A DNA stretch of 64,000 nt, taken from assembly GCF_004197395.1 (NCBI RefSeq), contig NZ_SELS01000016.1, positions 101,717-165,716 on the forward strand, read 5' to 3'. Below the pieces are notes generated by a model. The model worked only from the letters and a program-made list of their open reading frames with translations. It did no database searches and was not told where the DNA came from. This document shows, piece by piece, positions 19,869 through 28,642 of the stretch (positions are counted from its first letter, which is position 1; every line of letters starts with the position of its first letter). The stretch is from Paraburkholderia sp. UYCP14C (GTDB taxonomy: Bacteria; Pseudomonadota; Gammaproteobacteria; Burkholderiales; Burkholderiaceae). Position numbers and translations under genes: made by a program.

Positions 19869-20696
19869 TCAGGCAAACGAGCGGCTAGCCGCCGCCGCGC
19901 GCTTGCGCAACCAGTTCATGCAGGCGAAGAGGGCGATCGCGAACGCCATCAGCAGTGTGGCCACGGCAAGGATCGACGGGTCGATCTGGTCACGGATGCC
20001 GCTCCACATCTGCCGCGGCACGGTGCGCTGCTCGGGGCCGCCAATGAACAGAATGACGATCACTTCGTCGAACGATGTCGCGAACGCGAACACGCTGCCC
20101 GTTGCGACGGCGGGCGTGATCAGCGGCAGCGTGACGCGGCGAAACGCGACCCACGGCTGCGCGCCCAGGCCCGAGGCGGCGCGCAGCAGGCTTTGATCGA
20201 ACGACAGCAGCGAGGCCGTCACGGTGATCACCACGAACGGTGTGCCGAGCGCGGCATGGGCAAGCACGACGCCGAGATACGAATTGACCAGCCCGAGCGG
20301 CGAGAAGACCAGATAAAAACCCGCCGCGACGACCACGATAGGCACGATCATCGGCGACACGATGATCGGCATGATGATCGAGCGGTAAGGAAACTGCGCG
20401 CGGCTCAAGCCGAGCGCGGCCAGCGTGCCGAGCACCGTCGCGATCAGCGTCGACGCCGCGCCAATGCCGATGCTGTTCGCGAACGCGCGTTGCCAGTCCG
20501 GCGAACTCAGCGCCTGCGCGTACCAGCGCAGCGAGAAGCCCTGCATCGGGTACGAGAAGAACGAGCCGGAGTTGAACGACAGCGGCACGATCGCGAGGAT
20601 CGGCGCGACGAGGAAAAAGAAAATCAGCGCGCAATGCACGCGTAGTCCCGCGCCCGCGATGCGTTCCGACAGTAGCCGGGTTCGTGCGTCTTTCAT
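19869..20696 (-). CDS. ABC transporter permease, PotC-like
   Basis: 275-residue inner-membrane permease with six predicted helices. The conserved cytoplasmic EAA-type loop appears in LLRAASGLGAQPWVAFRRVTLPL (about residues 175-197, read in two parts). It resembles the second permease of polyamine-type importers. It is the last gene of the Rieske-ATPase-binding protein-permease-permease unit, 65 bp after the first permease. The transported compound is presumably the substrate of the Rieske oxygenase; polyamine specificity itself is not shown. Confidence 0.85.
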   Translation of the reverse strand: MKDARTRLLSERIAGAGLRVHCALIFFFLVAPILAIVPLSFNSGSFFSYPMQGFSLRWYAQALSSPDWQRAFANSIGIGAASTLIATVLGTLAALGLSRAQFPYRSIIMPIIVSPMIVPIVVVAAGFYLVFSPLGLVNSYLGVVLAHAALGTPFVVITVTASLLSFDQSLLRAASGLGAQPWVAFRRVTLPLITPAVATGSVFAFATSFDEVIVILFIGGPEQRTVPRQMWSGIRDQIDPSILAVATLLMAFAIALFACMNWLRKRAAAASRSFA

Positions 20697-20761
20697 CTGA
20701 GTCTGCCTGTTGATGAACTATCCGGGTAAGCGACGCGAATCAGCGTCAGTTCCGCGGCGCG

Positions 20762-22018
20762 TCAGCCGAAGCGCAAGCGGTCGATGCCGACCAGCCGGTT
20801 GAAGATGAAATAGAACACCGCTGTAAATGCGATCAGATAGCACGACAGCGCGCCCGCAAGGCCCCAGTTCAGCTGCTCGTTGGTCTGCGACGCGATCAGC
20901 TGGCTGATCATCTCGTCGCCGGCGCCGCCTAGCAGGGCGGGGGTGATGTAATAGCCGAGCGCGAGCACGAACACGAGAAAACATCCCGCGCCGACACCCG
21001 GCAGCGTCTGCGGAACATACACGCGCGCGAAGGCCACGGCCGGATGCGCGCCGAGCGATTTCGCCGCGCGCATGTAGACGGGCGGGACACTCTTCATCAC
21101 CGAAAAGATCGCGAGGATCATGTAGGGCAGCAGGATATGCGTCATGCCGATCAACACGCCCGTGCGATTGAAAATAAGCGGCAGCGGATGATCGATGAGC
21201 CCAAAGCGCAGCAACGCGCTGTTGATTACGCCACCCGGTTGCAGAAGCACGTACCACGCGGTGGTGCGCACCAGCAGCGAGGTCCAGAACGGCACGATCA
21301 CGAACAGAATCAGCCGGTTGCTCTGGTTCTCCGGCAGCGTGGCGAGCAGATAGGCCACGGGGTAGCCGAGCACCAGGCACAGCAGCGTGACCGTCGCGCT
21401 GATCGTGACGGTGCGTCCGAAGGCCGCGCGGAAGATCGCACTGTCCGCGGCGACGGACGTCACCGAACCATCGGGCGCGACCTGCGCGTCGACGGCGTTG
21501 AGCAAATAGTCGGGCGTGGGGGAGATCGACGCGCGCTTCAGGAGCCGCCAGGTTTCCTGTGCGTTCCAGCGCTCGTCCAGCTCGATCAGCGCGGGTTTCC
21601 ATTGCGCGGGCGCTTCCGAACGGGTGGCACGCGCGGTCTTGAAGAGCAGGCTGCGGAATTCCGGCTGATAGAAGTTCATGCGCCGCGCGATATTGCCGAG
21701 CTGGCCGGACTCGCTGGCGTCCTTCAGGTCGTGCGCGAGTGCGGCAAAGGCCGGTTCGCCGGGTAGGCCCGCGCCGTCCCATCCGGCCAACGCCGCGCTC
21801 AACTGCGGCATGCCGGTTCGCACTTCGGGGTTTCGCACGCTGCGCGCGAGCAGGCTCGCGATCGGTGCAACGAACGTCACCAGCAGAAAGATCAGCAACG
21901 GCAAAGCCAGCAGCAACGCGCGCATCGCGGCCTTGCGGCGCGCGGCGCGAAACGACTCGCGGTTCGCGGCCTGCGGGCCGCGGCCGAAAGGGGCGGTGGA
22001 TGGCAGCGGCGTGTTCAT
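20762..22018 (-). CDS. ABC transporter permease, PotB-like
   Basis: 418-residue permease, longer than the usual 280-300 residues because of a periplasmic insertion between the first and second membrane helices (about residues 65-190, polar and rich in Ala, Arg and Glu). The rest carries the usual helices and the loop MRAAKSLGAHPAVAFARVYVP. It pairs with the PotC-like permease. The start follows the binding-protein gene end by 39 bp. Large insertions of this kind occur in some proteobacterial PotB homologues. Confidence 0.85.
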   Translation of the reverse strand: MNTPLPSTAPFGRGPQAANRESFRAARRKAAMRALLLALPLLIFLLVTFVAPIASLLARSVRNPEVRTGMPQLSAALAGWDGAGLPGEPAFAALAHDLKDASESGQLGNIARRMNFYQPEFRSLLFKTARATRSEAPAQWKPALIELDERWNAQETWRLLKRASISPTPDYLLNAVDAQVAPDGSVTSVAADSAIFRAAFGRTVTISATVTLLCLVLGYPVAYLLATLPENQSNRLILFVIVPFWTSLLVRTTAWYVLLQPGGVINSALLRFGLIDHPLPLIFNRTGVLIGMTHILLPYMILAIFSVMKSVPPVYMRAAKSLGAHPAVAFARVYVPQTLPGVGAGCFLVFVLALGYYITPALLGGAGDEMISQLIASQTNEQLNWGLAGALSCYLIAFTAVFYFIFNRLVGIDRLRFG

Positions 22019-22057
22019 CGTGCTCGATCTCTCGGGTGACGTTCGTTCGATCCGGCG

Positions 22058-23113
22058 TTACTGCGTCAGCCAGTTCTGGAACCGCTTGTTGATCGCGTCG
22101 GCGTTGTCGGCCCAGAACGTCGCGTTGATTTGCAGCGGACGCTTGAAGTTCTCCGGTGCGGTCGGCAGATCGTTCAGACGCGCCTTGTCGATCAGCGGAA
22201 TGGCGTCCTTACGCGGCGGCGCGTACGCGATGTACTTCGACAGGTCCGCATAGGCCTGCGGCGTCGAGGAAGCGACGATGAACTTCTGCGCCGCGTCGGC
22301 GTGCTTCGCGCCGTTGACCACGGCCCACCATTCGTAGTCGTACACCTGCGCATCCCAGACGATCTTGAAGGGTTTCTTGTCCTTGTGCACGGCGTCGTCG
22401 ATGCGGCCGTTGTACGCCTGCGTCATCACGACCGCGCCGTCGGCGAGCAGCTGCGGCGCCTGCGCGCCCGCCTCCCACCAGACGATGCTCGACTTGATCG
22501 TGTCGAGCTTCTTGAACGCGCGGTCGACGCCGGCAGGCGTGGAGAGTACCTTGTACACATCCTTGGGCGCCACGCCATCGGCGATCAACGCCCATTCCAT
22601 CGCGACCTTCGGCGACTTGCGCATGCCGCGCTTGCCGGGGTACTTGTTCAGGTCGAAGAAATCGTTGATGGTGGTCGGCGCGGATTTCAGCTTGCTGGTG
22701 TCATACGCATAGACGGTGGACCACACCATTGCGCTGACCGCGCAATCACTGATCGAGCCCGGCAGGAAGTCGCTGGTGTTGCCGAGCGCTTTCTTGTCGA
22801 ACTTGGCGATCAGGCCTTCGTCGCATGCGGTGATCGCGTCGTTGGTTTCGAGGTCGATCAGATCCCAGGTCGGGTTCTTCGATTGCTCCATGGCCTGCAG
22901 CTTGGCGAGGCCGCCATCGTAGGACTCGGAGGAGAACTGATTGCCGGTCTTCGCGGTGAACGGTTCGAACCATGCCTTTTTCGCGGCAGCTTCATACGCA
23001 CCGCCAAAGGTGACGACGGAAATCGTATCGGCCGCGTGGACCGTGGCTGTGGCAAACACCCCGAGCGCGCACGCCGCGAAGGTGGTCCGGAAGGTCGAGA
23101 AGGTGGTCTTCAT
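22058..23113 (-). CDS. ABC transporter periplasmic substrate-binding protein, PotD-like
   Basis: 351-residue binding protein with a signal peptide (MKTTFSTFRTTFAACALGVF, cleavage probably after VHA near residue 27) and the mature opening ISVVTFGGAYEAAAKKAWFEP typical of spermidine/putrescine-class binding proteins. The ATG at 23113 has AGGAG upstream; an open frame continuing to 23560 reads through the ATPase gene in another frame and is rejected. It lies 2 bp after the ATPase gene. Conserved polyamine-binding acidic residues cannot be verified by eye, so the ligand remains open; an amine or amino-acid betaine would fit the neighbouring enzymes. Confidence 0.85.
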   Translation of the reverse strand: MKTTFSTFRTTFAACALGVFATATVHAADTISVVTFGGAYEAAAKKAWFEPFTAKTGNQFSSESYDGGLAKLQAMEQSKNPTWDLIDLETNDAITACDEGLIAKFDKKALGNTSDFLPGSISDCAVSAMVWSTVYAYDTSKLKSAPTTINDFFDLNKYPGKRGMRKSPKVAMEWALIADGVAPKDVYKVLSTPAGVDRAFKKLDTIKSSIVWWEAGAQAPQLLADGAVVMTQAYNGRIDDAVHKDKKPFKIVWDAQVYDYEWWAVVNGAKHADAAQKFIVASSTPQAYADLSKYIAYAPPRKDAIPLIDKARLNDLPTAPENFKRPLQINATFWADNADAINKRFQNWLTQ

Positions 23114-23115
23114 TT

Positions 23116-24321
23116 CTAGTTGGCTCCTGCGATAAGTGGCGAGGCGGACGAGGGAACGGCAACAGCTGAATAGTCGGCGCCGCCGGACCCGGCGGCGGAT
23201 TGCGGCGCGGCCGCCATGGCGGGCAGCACCTTGCAGTCGTCGCGTCGCCAGGTCACGGCGGTCTGGCGGCCGAGTGCGGGCAGATCGTGGTGCTGTGTGT
23301 TCGGCACCTTGACGACCATGCTTTCGCCATGGCCGAGCTTCAGATGCACGCGATGATGATCGCCGCAGTAGACGAGTTCCTCGACCAGCGCGTGTACCAC
23401 GTTCATGTTCTGTTGGGTCGCTTCCTGCACGGCGTCCGGCGTCGCGGCGATGTGCGCGCGCTCGGGACGCAGCGCCAGCATCGCCGTGTCGCCGGACGCG
23501 AGCCCGGCGCCCGGGCGTCCGCACACGGTGCTGCCGTCGGCGAGCTGCATCGCGGCCCATTCCCCGCCGCCGGAATCGACGCGGCCGGTCAGTCCATTGT
23601 TCTCGCCGACGAAATTGGCGACGAACGCATTCGCCGCGTTTTCGTAGAGTTCGGTCGGTGCGGCGGCCTGCTGGATGCGTCCGTCGGAAAAGACCGCGAC
23701 GCGGTCCGACATCGTCAATGCTTCGTTCTGGTCGTGGGTGACGTAGACGATCGTCAGCGACAGTTCGCGATGCAGCCGCATGATTTCGTATTGCATGGTT
23801 TCCCGCAGGCGCTTGTCGAGCGCGCCGAGCGGCTCGTCCATCAGCACCACGCTCGGCTCGAACACCAGCGCGCGGGCCAGCGCGACGCGCTGCTGCTGGC
23901 CACCCGACAGTTGCGACGGACGCCGCCCCGCCAGATGCGACAACTCCACCATGTCGAGCGCGCGCATCACGCGCGTTTTCTGTTCGCTGCGGCTGACCTT
24001 GCGCACCGACAGCGGAAACGCGACGTTCTCGGCGATCGTCATGTGCGGGAACAGCGCATAGTTCTGAAACACCATGCCGATATCGCGCCGATGCGGCGGC
24101 TTGTCGTCCAGACGCTTGCCGGCGAGGCGGATTTCGCCCCGCGTCGGCGATTCGAAGCCTGCCAGCATCATCAGTGTCGTGGTCTTGCCGGAACCGGACG
24201 GACCGAGCAGCGAAACGAATTCACCGTGCGCGACGTCGAGATCGAGTCCCTCGACGACGCTATGCACGCCGTCGTATGACTTGCTGACGCCGTCGAACGA
24301 AATAAAGGGTTGGCTTGACAT
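23116..24321 (-). CDS. ABC transporter ATP-binding protein, PotA-like
   Basis: 401-residue ATPase: Walker A GPSGSGKT (about residue 41), MVFQNYALFPHM, signature LSGGQQQR, Walker B VVLMDEPLGALD and switch VTHDQNEAL, then a C-terminal TOBE domain (about 290-380). The start at 24321 gives the natural opening QPFISFDGVSKSYDG; the ribosome site is weak. The open frame extends to 25356 only as a shadow of the Rieske gene. It powers the PotBCD-like importer downstream and lies 44 bp after the Rieske gene, so uptake and oxidation seem to be co-expressed. Confidence 0.85.
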   Translation of the reverse strand: MSSQPFISFDGVSKSYDGVHSVVEGLDLDVAHGEFVSLLGPSGSGKTTTLMMLAGFESPTRGEIRLAGKRLDDKPPHRRDIGMVFQNYALFPHMTIAENVAFPLSVRKVSRSEQKTRVMRALDMVELSHLAGRRPSQLSGGQQQRVALARALVFEPSVVLMDEPLGALDKRLRETMQYEIMRLHRELSLTIVYVTHDQNEALTMSDRVAVFSDGRIQQAAAPTELYENAANAFVANFVGENNGLTGRVDSGGGEWAAMQLADGSTVCGRPGAGLASGDTAMLALRPERAHIAATPDAVQEATQQNMNVVHALVEELVYCGDHHRVHLKLGHGESMVVKVPNTQHHDLPALGRQTAVTWRRDDCKVLPAMAAAPQSAAGSGGADYSAVAVPSSASPLIAGAN

Positions 24322-24365
24322 GGGCAACTCGGCAGAGTGTGGGCGGTCCACGTGAGGCGGCGATT

Positions 24366-25517
24366 TCACAGCGCGCCCACGTGTGCCGCCAGATAGCGGG
24401 CGAAGTCGTAATTCGGCCGTTCCAGCGGGCTCAGATGGCCGGGCTTCGCGAGTGGCGCGTGCACGCCGCGAAACACCGCCTCGACGCCGCGCCGGTCCTC
24501 GGCGTTCACTTCGTCGAGCAGCGTCTTCAGCGTGGCCATGTATTCGGCGGCGCGCGGATCGTCGACGAATTCCGGTGCGAGGCCACCGCCAAAGCGGATA
24601 TGCACGCGGCCGACGCCTCGCGGCTGCAGGATCAGATACCAGAAGTAGCCCGGCGTCAGCGTGATCAGGTGGGTCGGGTAGATCGCCAGCAGCGCGGTGG
24701 TGCGGCGCCAATGACCCTGCAGACGCGTGTTGGCGGGATGCGCGTTGCCGATCGGCAGCGACGCTTCCTTGGTGATCCAGTGATAGTTGAACGCAGGCAA
24801 ACCCGGCGGACATTCCATTTCTTCGAGCTTCGAGTGCGGTCCGACCGTTGCGCGATGCAGCATCGGCAAGTGGTAGCTCTCCATGAAATTTTCGGCGAGG
24901 ATCTTCCAGTTGGTGTCCCACACATGCTCTTCGTGGAAGGTCTCGACGTATTCGCTCATGCCGTACGGCTCGATCAGCTTCGTCAGTCCGGACAAATGTG
25001 ATTCCACCGCGCTCGCGTGCTCGTTGAGCGTGACGTAGATCCAGCCTTGCCACGTTTCGCAGCGCAACGCAGGCAGCCTGTATTGCTCCTTGCAGAAGCC
25101 CGGCTGCTGATCCATCATCGGCGCGCCGGCGAGCGAACCGTCGAGCGTGTAGTTCCATGCGTGATACGGGCACACGATCCGGCGTACGTTGCCGCGCCCT
25201 TCGAGCAATACCGACATCCGGTGCAGGCAAACGTTCGAGAATGCGCGCAACGCACCGCTCGCATCGCGCAGCACGAACACCGGCTGGTCGTCGATCTGCG
25301 CGGTCAGGTAATCGCCGCTCTTGGCCAGCGCGCTCGCGCGGCCCACGCACAACCACTCGTTGCGAAACACGTCGCGCTGTTCGAGCGCGAGAAACGCCTC
25401 CGACGTATAGACGGCCGGCGGCATTGCGTGTGCATCCTCGAACGGACGCTCGCAGTTCTCGCGCAGCGCGCGAACGATGTCGAGTTCAGTGTCCGTCGAC
25501 TGAAGAATGGCTTGCAT
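24366..25517 (-). CDS. Rieske non-heme iron oxygenase, catalytic subunit
   Basis: 383-residue oxygenase. Rieske [2Fe-2S] ligands are Cys97-x-His99 and Cys116-x2-His119. The mononuclear iron motif follows in LAENFMESYHLPMLH (His216 and His221). Length and the ENFxExYHxP motif resemble the family of Rieske enzymes that oxidise carnitine, glycine betaine or stachydrine by demethylation or C-N cleavage, rather than arene dioxygenases; this comparison is from memory. No reductase gene is adjacent, so electrons must come from elsewhere. It is the first gene of a unit with a PotABCD-like importer, under a probable LysR-controlled promoter. Confidence 0.85.
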   Translation of the reverse strand: MQAILQSTDTELDIVRALRENCERPFEDAHAMPPAVYTSEAFLALEQRDVFRNEWLCVGRASALAKSGDYLTAQIDDQPVFVLRDASGALRAFSNVCLHRMSVLLEGRGNVRRIVCPYHAWNYTLDGSLAGAPMMDQQPGFCKEQYRLPALRCETWQGWIYVTLNEHASAVESHLSGLTKLIEPYGMSEYVETFHEEHVWDTNWKILAENFMESYHLPMLHRATVGPHSKLEEMECPPGLPAFNYHWITKEASLPIGNAHPANTRLQGHWRRTTALLAIYPTHLITLTPGYFWYLILQPRGVGRVHIRFGGGLAPEFVDDPRAAEYMATLKTLLDEVNAEDRRGVEAVFRGVHAPLAKPGHLSPLERPNYDFARYLAAHVGAL

Positions 25518-25578
25518 AGGGGCCTCCCATCAGTGTGTGCATCCGATGAGCACCAATCTAACAATCCAAATTGCTAGG

Positions 25579-25596
25579 TAAAATATTGTTTTTACA
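25579..25596 (-). promoter_or_regulatory. Candidate LysR-type operator upstream of the Rieske gene
   Basis: TAAAATATTGTTTTTACA begins 62 bp upstream of the Rieske start. The first 15 bases match 14 of 15 in the 26647-26664 element in front of the LysR and flavin monooxygenase genes. Its T/A-rich form suits a LysR-type site and contrasts with the GC-rich surroundings. Confidence 0.45.
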
Positions 25597-25640
25597 TGCA
25601 GTGCATAGGTCAAGCCTATGCGGTCACGCTTTCCGGGCTG

Positions 25641-26567
25641 CTAACCAATAATGTGGAGACGCCGAATATACGTTTCACAGAATGCCGAGAAGCGTTTGAC
25701 GACCTCACGCGGCTTGACGGCGCCCGATAGTGCAATGCCAAGCGTCGTCGCATTGACGCTTTCCTTGAAATGTTTAATCACGAAGTCTTCGCCGTCGACC
25801 GTTCGGGTCGACTTCAGCGGGAAGTTGAGTATGCTGTAACCCAAGCCGTTGGCGACCATGCCACGCACCACTTCAGGCTGTGACGAGCGGAAAGCGGCAG
25901 TAGGGCGGCTGCCGACCGCATCGAACAGCGCGGAGAAGTACTCGCGGCTATGCGGCAGGTCCAGCATCACATAGGGCTCGGGCAGCAGGTCGGCCAGCGA
26001 CACCTTGCGTGCACGTGCCAGCCGATGTGTTTTAGGCAGGATGACATACGGTGGCAGCGAAAGCAGCGGGGTAAACGCGATTCCGTCGGTGATATCGAGG
26101 CTGTAAGTCAGCGCGATATCGAGCGAGCCATCGTGCAGGCCGCTCAGGAGCGTGTCCTGATGCGCTTCCGTGGTACGGAAGGTGATCGCCGAATAATCCT
26201 GCACGAAGCGGCTGATGATGCCGGGCATCAATGGCGGCGCCAGCGACACCATGCAGCCCAGCGAGATGGAGCCCGACATGCCGCCGTCGATTTCCTTCGC
26301 GGTCAGCTGCAATTCTTCGGCGTTCTGAAGCAGATTGCGAGCGTGCCCCAGCAGATCGCGGCCCGGTTGCGTGAGGGACAGCCCGCTCGCGTGATGGCGG
26401 ATGAACAACTGAACGCCGAACGATTCCTCCAGATCCGCGAGCGCCGTCGAGATGGACGGCTGCGAAATGTGCAGGCGCTTTGCCGCGGCGGTAAACGAAA
26501 GCGTCTCGGCCGTGACGACGAAATACCTGAGCTGACGCAACGAGTAGCGTATCGAGTTGCCGTCCAT
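25641..26567 (-). CDS. LysR-family transcriptional regulator
   Basis: 308-residue regulator: N-terminal winged helix-turn-helix (LRYFVVTAETLSFTAAAKRL then HISQPSISTALADLE) and the periplasmic-binding-like effector domain. The ATG at 26567 has GGAG upstream at 6 nt; the start at 26621 lacks one. It lies between the Rieske/importer unit, in the same direction, and the divergent flavin monooxygenase unit. Two near-identical T/A-rich motifs are placed so that one protein could control both, which makes it the likely local activator. Confidence 0.88.
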   Translation of the reverse strand: MDGNSIRYSLRQLRYFVVTAETLSFTAAAKRLHISQPSISTALADLEESFGVQLFIRHHASGLSLTQPGRDLLGHARNLLQNAEELQLTAKEIDGGMSGSISLGCMVSLAPPLMPGIISRFVQDYSAITFRTTEAHQDTLLSGLHDGSLDIALTYSLDITDGIAFTPLLSLPPYVILPKTHRLARARKVSLADLLPEPYVMLDLPHSREYFSALFDAVGSRPTAAFRSSQPEVVRGMVANGLGYSILNFPLKSTRTVDGEDFVIKHFKESVNATTLGIALSGAVKPREVVKRFSAFCETYIRRLHIIG

Positions 26568-26646
26568 CAGTTGCTCCGTGATCGGTCGAACCGATTGTCG
26601 CTCGCCAATTGTCGCTTGCATAGCGAAAAACGATGCAAAGCATTTT

Positions 26647-26664
26647 TAAAATATAGTTTTTGTT
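26647..26664 (+). promoter_or_regulatory. Candidate LysR-type operator in the divergent lysR/monooxygenase gap
   Basis: TAAAATATAGTTTTTGTT shares 14 of its first 15 bases with the element at 25579-25596. It sits 80 bp upstream of the lysR start and about 180 bp upstream of the monooxygenase start. Confidence 0.45.
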
Positions 26665-26842
26665 GTTTGCAGCGCGGCGTACATTTTGTCCGACCGAGAC
26701 GGGACGTGCTGTGACGCGCCGTAGTCCGGTGCTGGTTTGAACGCAAACACAGCAAGCGTCACTGCGTCTCGACGGCGCAGCGCGTCATGCGTCATGGAAG
26801 AGAGAGAACCTAATCCAGACCGCTTTTCAGAAGGAGCAGGCT

Positions 26843-28201
26843 ATGGCGGCTGAAAAATTGTCGATCGACACGCTGGTCATAGGCGCGGGTCAGGCAGGCG
26901 TGGCAATCAGCGAACACCTGAGCAAGCTCGGCGTGCCGCATCTCGTGCTGGAACGCGACCGCATCGCCGAGCGCTGGCGTACCTGCCGCTGGGATTCGCT
27001 GGTCGCCAATGGTCCCGCCTGGCACGACCGCTTCCCTAATATGGAGTTCGAAGGACTCGATCCCGACGGGTTCGCCGGCAAGGATCAGGTCGCCGAGTAC
27101 TTCGAGGCCTATGCGCGCAAGTTCAATGCGCCGATTCGCACCGGGGTCGAAGTCACCAGCGTCGAGCGTCTGAAGGGCCGGGCGGGATTTTCGATCGTCA
27201 CCTCCGACGGCACCATCGAAGCCAGTCGCGTGGTCGTCGCGACGGGGCCGTTCCAGCGTCCCGTGATTCCCCCCATCGCGCCGCCGGACGGCGATCTCAC
27301 GCAGCTTCATTCGGCCCATTACCGGAACCCGGCGCAACTGCCCGAAGGCGCGGTGCTCGTGGTTGGCGCGGGGTCGTCCGGCGTGCAGATCGCGGACGAA
27401 CTGCAACGCGCGGGCCGCAAGGTCTATCTATCTGTCGGTGCGCATGACCGTCCACCGCGCGCCTATCGCGGTCGCGATTTCTGCTGGTGGCTGGGTGTAC
27501 TCGGCGAATGGGACAAGGAAGTCGCCGTGCCGGGACGCGAGCACGTGACCATCGCGGTCAGCGGCGCATACGGCGGCCAGACCATCGATTTTCGCCGGCT
27601 CGCGCATCAGGGCATGATGCTCGTCGGCACGACGAAATCGTTCGCGAATGGCGTCGTGACTTTCGAACCGGACCTCGCCGCCAATCTGAAGCGCGGCGAC
27701 GATAACCTGATGTCGCTACTCGCCGCCGCCGACGATTACGTTGAGCGCAACGGCGTCGACCTGCCGGAAGACCCCGACGCACGCGTGATTCCGCCAGACC
27801 CGGAGTGCGTGACGCAGCCGCTGCCGGACCTCGATCTGAAGAAGGCGGGTGTGAGCACGATCATCTGGGCCACCGGCTATGCGGTCGACTTCAGCTGGCT
27901 GCACGTGAACGCGTTCGACGACAAGGGCAAGCCGCAGCACCAGCGCGGCGTATCGAAGGAGCCCGGCGTGTATTTCCTCGGCTTGCCGTGGTTGTCGCGG
28001 CGCGCGTCGTCGTTCATCTGGGGCGTGTGGCACGACGCGAAGCACATCGCCGATCACATCGTCACGCAGCGCAAATACCTCGCGTATCACGACGCGGCGC
28101 AGCGTCGGCAGGACGCGCGCGGCACGCGTGACGCGAATACGACCGATACCGCGTGCGACGAATCGCACGCACCCAAGACCAAAGAAGTGGGAGTGAACTG
28201 A
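26843..28201 (+). CDS. Flavin-containing monooxygenase-like NAD(P)/FAD oxidoreductase
   Basis: 452-residue flavoprotein with two dinucleotide-binding motifs: FAD site VIGAGQAGVAISEHL (about residues 14-28) and NADPH site VVGAGSSGVQIADEL (about 173-187), plus the late IIWATGYAVDF motif. The layout is that of FMO/YUCCA/CzcO-type N- or Baeyer-Villiger monooxygenases. AAGGAG precedes the ATG. It heads the plus-strand unit, and its TGA overlaps the next gene's ATG. It probably oxidises the same nitrogen compound, or a product of the Rieske step. Confidence 0.85.
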   Translation: MAAEKLSIDTLVIGAGQAGVAISEHLSKLGVPHLVLERDRIAERWRTCRWDSLVANGPAWHDRFPNMEFEGLDPDGFAGKDQVAEYFEAYARKFNAPIRTGVEVTSVERLKGRAGFSIVTSDGTIEASRVVVATGPFQRPVIPPIAPPDGDLTQLHSAHYRNPAQLPEGAVLVVGAGSSGVQIADELQRAGRKVYLSVGAHDRPPRAYRGRDFCWWLGVLGEWDKEVAVPGREHVTIAVSGAYGGQTIDFRRLAHQGMMLVGTTKSFANGVVTFEPDLAANLKRGDDNLMSLLAAADDYVERNGVDLPEDPDARVIPPDPECVTQPLPDLDLKKAGVSTIIWATGYAVDFSWLHVNAFDDKGKPQHQRGVSKEPGVYFLGLPWLSRRASSFIWGVWHDAKHIADHIVTQRKYLAYHDAAQRRQDARGTRDANTTDTACDESHAPKTKEVGVN

Positions 28202-28632
28202 TGCCTACGCATACTCGGATCCGCATGTTCAATACGAAGGATACGTACCCGAACCAGACGCTCGACAACGATCTTTGCCAGGCGGTTCGCGCGGGCAATA
28301 CGGTCTACGTGCGCGGCCAGGTCGGTACCGATTTCGACGGCAACCTGATCGGTCTCGGCGATCCGCGCGCGCAAGCCGAGCAGGCGATGAAGAACGTCAA
28401 GCAGCTTCTCGAGGAAGCGGGCAGCGACATGTCGCATATCGTCAAGACGACGACCTACATCATCGATCCGCGTTATCGCGAGCCGGTGTATCAGGAAGTC
28501 GGCAAGTGGCTGAAGGGCGTGTATCCGATTTCGACCGGGCTCTGCGTCAGCGCGCTCGGCCAGCCGCAATGGCTGATGGAAATCGACGTGATCGCCGTGA
28601 TCCCGGACAACTGGAAGCCCGCTCAGGCGTAA
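28201..28632 (+). CDS. RidA/YjgF-family protein lacking the canonical arginine
   Basis: 143-residue protein with the Rid fold, including YVRGQVGTDFDGNL, the A-E-Q-A-M-K-N helix and the final EIDVIAV strand. Canonical RidA hydrolyses reactive enamines/imines using an Arg in the RSCV motif; here the matching site reads STGLCV, so the Arg is replaced by Gly. This places it among the Rid subfamilies of unknown or other function. The start overlaps the previous stop by one base (TGATG). It probably processes an unstable intermediate made by the monooxygenase; this is inference from position. Confidence 0.82.
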   Translation: MPTHTRIRMFNTKDTYPNQTLDNDLCQAVRAGNTVYVRGQVGTDFDGNLIGLGDPRAQAEQAMKNVKQLLEEAGSDMSHIVKTTTYIIDPRYREPVYQEVGKWLKGVYPISTGLCVSALGQPQWLMEIDVIAVIPDNWKPAQA

Positions 28633-28642
28633 GGAACGACCC

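Noticed and set aside
22058-23560. N-terminal extension of the PotD-like protein to 23560
   Set aside because: The extra 149 residues are Arg-rich shadow of the ATPase gene; the signal peptide at 23113 with AGGAG upstream is the natural start.
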